This document shows positions 61,943 through 64,000 of a stretch of DNA of 64,000 nt, one piece after another (positions within the stretch are counted from its first letter, which is position 1; each line of letters begins with the position of its first letter). Location: contig CP019169.1 in NCBI GenBank assembly GCA_001953215.1, positions 4,588,001-4,652,000 of the forward strand. The letters run 5' to 3'. Origin of the DNA: Betaproteobacteria bacterium GR16-43 (GTDB taxonomy: Bacteria > Pseudomonadota > Gammaproteobacteria > Burkholderiales > Usitatibacteraceae). The notes below the pieces were generated by a model, which saw only the letters and a program-made list of their open reading frames with translations, was not told where the DNA came from and made no database searches. The position numbers were made by a program, and so were the translations under genes.

Positions 61943-62893
61943 ATGAAGACCTTCAGCATCACCAATCGCATCGACTCCGTCACCCGCATTCCCGAGCGCT
62001 ACCTCGCCGAGACGCTGCCCGCGCCGCGCGCGGTGAAGATCGAGCTCACCTCGCAATGCAACTACCGCTGCGGTTTCTGCGCGCACCGCCTGCGCATGAA
62101 GAGCCGCGGCGAGATGGATCGCGCGTTCTACGAGCGCGTCGTGGGCGAGATGGTCGATGCCGGCGTCGAGGAGCTCGGCATGTTCTACATCGGCGAGTCC
62201 TTCATGTGCGACTGGCTTCCGGAGGCGATCGAGTACGCCAAGAAGCGCGGCATCTCGTACGTGTTCCTCACCACGAACGGCTCGCTCGCCACGCCCGCGC
62301 GCGTGAAGGCGTGCATGGCCGCGGGGCTCGACTCGCTCAAGTTCTCGATGAACAACGCCGACGAGGAGCAGTTCGTGCAGATCGCCGCGGTGAAGGCGAA
62401 GCTCTTCCGCGACGCGATCGCGAACCTGAAGGCCGCGCACGGCGTGCGCGAAGCGGGCGGCTACAAGTGCGGGCTCTTCGCCTCGAGCATCCAGTACGAC
62501 GGCGAGCAGCAGGTGAAGATGCTCGAGCTGGTCGACGAGCTCCGGCCCTTCGTCGACGAGCACTACTGGCTGCCGCTCTACTCCATGGGCAGCCAGACCA
62601 CCCAGCGCGAAGAGGAACTGGGCTACCGGCCGATCGCGGGCAACCAGGGACGCATCGGCGCGCTGCGCGATCCGCTGCCCTGCTGGTCGGCGTTCACCGA
62701 GGGCCACATCACCTACGACGGCAAGCTCTCGGCCTGCTGCTTCGACGCCGGCGACAAGTGGGTGATGGGCGATCTCACGAAGGTGCCCTTCATGGAAGGC
62801 TGGAACAGCGAGCTTTTCCGTAACCTGCGCGCCGCCCACCTCAAGAAGGACGTGACGGGAACGATCTGCGAATCCTGCGTCGCGTACAACTAG
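61943..62893 (+). CDS. Radical-SAM protein with SPASM-like C-terminus, unknown function
   Basis: 316 residues. Cluster motif Cys39-x3-Cys43-x2-Cys46 (SQCNYRCGFCAHRLRM), then FLTTNGSLAT and SLKFSMNNADEEQF. The C-terminus has extra cysteines (DPLPCWSAF, SACCFDAGDKW, ICESCVAYN) of a SPASM-type auxiliary cluster domain. The reaction is unknown; SPASM enzymes often modify peptides or cofactors, but no small peptide gene is visible. The upstream Fnr-type box suggests anaerobic expression. The TAG stop is directly followed by a REPIN. Confidence 0.88.
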   Translation: MKTFSITNRIDSVTRIPERYLAETLPAPRAVKIELTSQCNYRCGFCAHRLRMKSRGEMDRAFYERVVGEMVDAGVEELGMFYIGESFMCDWLPEAIEYAKKRGISYVFLTTNGSLATPARVKACMAAGLDSLKFSMNNADEEQFVQIAAVKAKLFRDAIANLKAAHGVREAGGYKCGLFASSIQYDGEQQVKMLELVDELRPFVDEHYWLPLYSMGSQTTQREEELGYRPIAGNQGRIGALRDPLPCWSAFTEGHITYDGKLSACCFDAGDKWVMGDLTKVPFMEGWNSELFRNLRAAHLKKDVTGTICESCVAYN

Positions 62894-62983
62894 AATAATT
62901 GGGGTCAGACTCCCATTAAGTTAATTCTCAATACGGCACGCGGCAATGAGAATTAACTTAATGGGAGTCTGACCCCAATTATT
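62894..62983. repeat. REPIN-like inverted pair between convergent genes
   Basis: Arms 62894-62930 and 62947-62983 are perfectly inverted over 37 bases with a 16-base spacer. It lies between two convergent genes, gives the hemerythrin gene its TAA stop, and could also work as a bidirectional terminator. Confidence 0.9.
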
Positions 62984-63512
62984 TGACGCCGCGGCGGCGG
63001 GCCATCGACGCGCCAACGCGCTCGAGGGTTTCGACGGGGAGCATGCGGCGCGCCAGGGGAAGGAGCACGCCCTCCTCTTCCGTGATGTGGTCGTCGTAGG
63101 CCCGGCTCAATGCCGCGGCGAGCACGGGTGGAAATTTCGCGGAACGCCCCGCGGCCACCGTTTCGAGGAGCGCGCGTACCTCCGACCACAATTTCTCCAG
63201 GCGCACGTGGTCGTCGCGCAGGCGCGAGACGAGCGATTCGACGCCGGGGCGATCGCTCGCCGATGCGGCCGCGAGCAGCGCGGGAAAGAGGTCTTCCTCT
63301 TCGTCGCGGTGATGGTCGCGGCCCGCCACGTCGAAGTAGCGCAGCGCGGACGCCGACGCGACGATCACTTCCTCGTCCACGCCTTCGTCCTCCAGGTGTT
63401 CGGCGATGCGCTCGATGAGGCGGCAATTGCGCCGCACGCGAACGTGGCAGGCCACCAGCATCTCGAGCGGATGGTCGAAGCCGGCGGTGGGCAGGGAGAA
63501 GAGTTCGTTCAT
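62979..63512 (-). CDS. Hemerythrin-like protein
   Basis: 177 residues, four-helix bundle. Iron-ligand candidates are His in ACHVRVRRN, GRDHHRDEEEDLFPALL, RDDHVRLEKLW and YDDHITEEEG, with the closing glutamates. It is related to, but not a copy of, the hemerythrin at 54989. Its start is exactly 40.5 bases from the Fnr-type box at 63546. The protein ends GVK and its stop TAA lies in the REPIN. Expected role is O2 or NO binding or iron-cluster repair. Confidence 0.85.
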   Translation of the reverse strand: MNELFSLPTAGFDHPLEMLVACHVRVRRNCRLIERIAEHLEDEGVDEEVIVASASALRYFDVAGRDHHRDEEEDLFPALLAAASASDRPGVESLVSRLRDDHVRLEKLWSEVRALLETVAAGRSAKFPPVLAAALSRAYDDHITEEEGVLLPLARRMLPVETLERVGASMARRRGVK

Positions 63513-63545
63513 CGCGCCATTCTGCTCCCGCGCCGCGGACCGGGG

Positions 63546-63559
63546 TTGACCCGCATCAA
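63546..63559. promoter_or_regulatory. Shared Fnr/Dnr-type box for two divergent leaderless genes
   Basis: TTGAC-CCGC-ATCAA. Its centre lies exactly 40.5 bases from the ATG on each side (63512 minus, 63593 plus). CAGAAT (minus) and CACACT (plus) stand at the -12 to -7 positions. Both flanks also read GGGAGCA...TGGCGCG-ATG, so the intergenic region is itself largely symmetrical. Confidence 0.78.
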
Positions 63560-63592
63560 CCCGGCGCCATGAACCGGGAGCACACTGGCGCG

Positions 63593-64000
63593 ATGTGGCT
63601 CGACGCGATCCTCGCCTACCTGCACTTCACCGCCGTGTTCGTGTTCTTCGCATTCCTGTCGATCGAGGCGTGGCTCCTGCGTTCCCCGGTCTTCGCGGCG
63701 CGCGCGGGCGAGTTGCTGCGGGCGGACGCGTGGTATTGGGGTGCGACCGCCGCGGTGCTCGTCACCGGCCTCGCGCGGCTCTTCCTCGGCGCGAAGGGCG
63801 AGGCCTTCTATCTCCACGCGCCGCTGTACGTGAAGCTGGCGCTGTTCGCCGCCGCCGCCGGATTGTCGCTTGCGCCGAGCGCCACGTTCCGGCGATGGGT
63901 CCGCGAGGCGGCCCAGGCGCAGCACTGGACCGCCCCCGAATCGGAGCGGGTTCATGCACGGCGCCGGATGATGCTCGTGGTCCACGTCGCCGCCGCCATT
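63593..64000 (+). CDS. DUF2214-type membrane protein, 3' end outside window
   Basis: 136 codons are visible to the window edge, with three hydrophobic spans (AYLHFTAVFVFFAFLSIEA, TAAVLVTGLARLFLGAKG, LYVKLALFAAAAGLSLAP) and a basic loop (HARRRMMLVVHVAAA). This resembles DUF2214, four-helix membrane proteins of unknown role. ATG 63593 is 40.5 bases from the shared Fnr-type box. Confidence 0.75.
   Translation, partial: MWLDAILAYLHFTAVFVFFAFLSIEAWLLRSPVFAARAGELLRADAWYWGATAAVLVTGLARLFLGAKGEAFYLHAPLYVKLALFAAAAGLSLAPSATFRRWVREAAQAQHWTAPESERVHARRRMMLVVHVAAAI

Overview
The window is 64 kb of dense, G+C-rich chromosome (about 65 % G+C by eye, with many short ATGA/GTGA gene overlaps). Gene content and protein style fit a soil or water betaproteobacterium (Burkholderiales/Nitrosomonadales type): a Bug-type solute receptor, a NirK-cytochrome c fusion, a quinol-dependent NO reductase, Nap nitrate reductase and many small secreted proteins. 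The genus cannot be fixed from sequence alone. No rRNA, tRNA or CRISPR array was seen, and no stretch over 300 bp lacks a gene.

Layout. 1-9.8 kb: end of a glycosyltransferase, a TfoX-like protein, an ice-binding-type surface lipoprotein with an OmpA porin, small hydrolases, a BrnT/BrnA toxin-antitoxin operon with a clear operator, and a vanadium-haloperoxidase/PAP2 enzyme. 9.8-21.7 kb: housekeeping and accessory genes, including a MepA-like endopeptidase broken by an in-frame amber codon, a class C beta-lactamase in a MerR-headed operon, and a RelE-like toxin with its antitoxin. 21.7-25.2 kb: a four-gene cassette of visibly lower G+C (three-Cys-motif protein DUF5131, TcmP, an HEPN-like protein and DUF3644), the best candidate for a poorly described, possibly defensive, system. 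25.3-35.5 kb: a dipeptide-type ABC transporter with two binding proteins, divergent from an M81 (MlrC-like) peptidase and two acetyltransferases. 35-43 kb: an amidohydrolase, an alpha/beta hydrolase, a Bug receptor, an OPT transporter and a chemoreceptor.

43-64 kb is an anaerobic nitrogen-oxide island: napEFDABC (nitrate to nitrite), nirK (nitrite to NO), qNor (NO to N2O), an NnrS protein, a Dnr-like and an Fnr-like regulator, two hemerythrins, DUF2249, nitronate monooxygenase, and a class III ribonucleotide reductase whose glycyl-radical domain is a separate small protein. No N2O reductase lies in the window. Seven Fnr/Dnr-type boxes sit upstream of these genes. Four start codons lie exactly 40.5 nt from a box centre, which predicts leaderless transcripts.

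Throughout the second half, palindromic repeats with the core GGGGTCAGACTCC occur at eight loci, mostly as inverted pairs at gene junctions. One pair encloses a REP-associated tyrosine transposase (RAYT) between napC and norZ. In several places the repeat supplies the stop codon of the flanking gene, and five of the eight loci lie in or at the head of the dipeptide-transporter operon.
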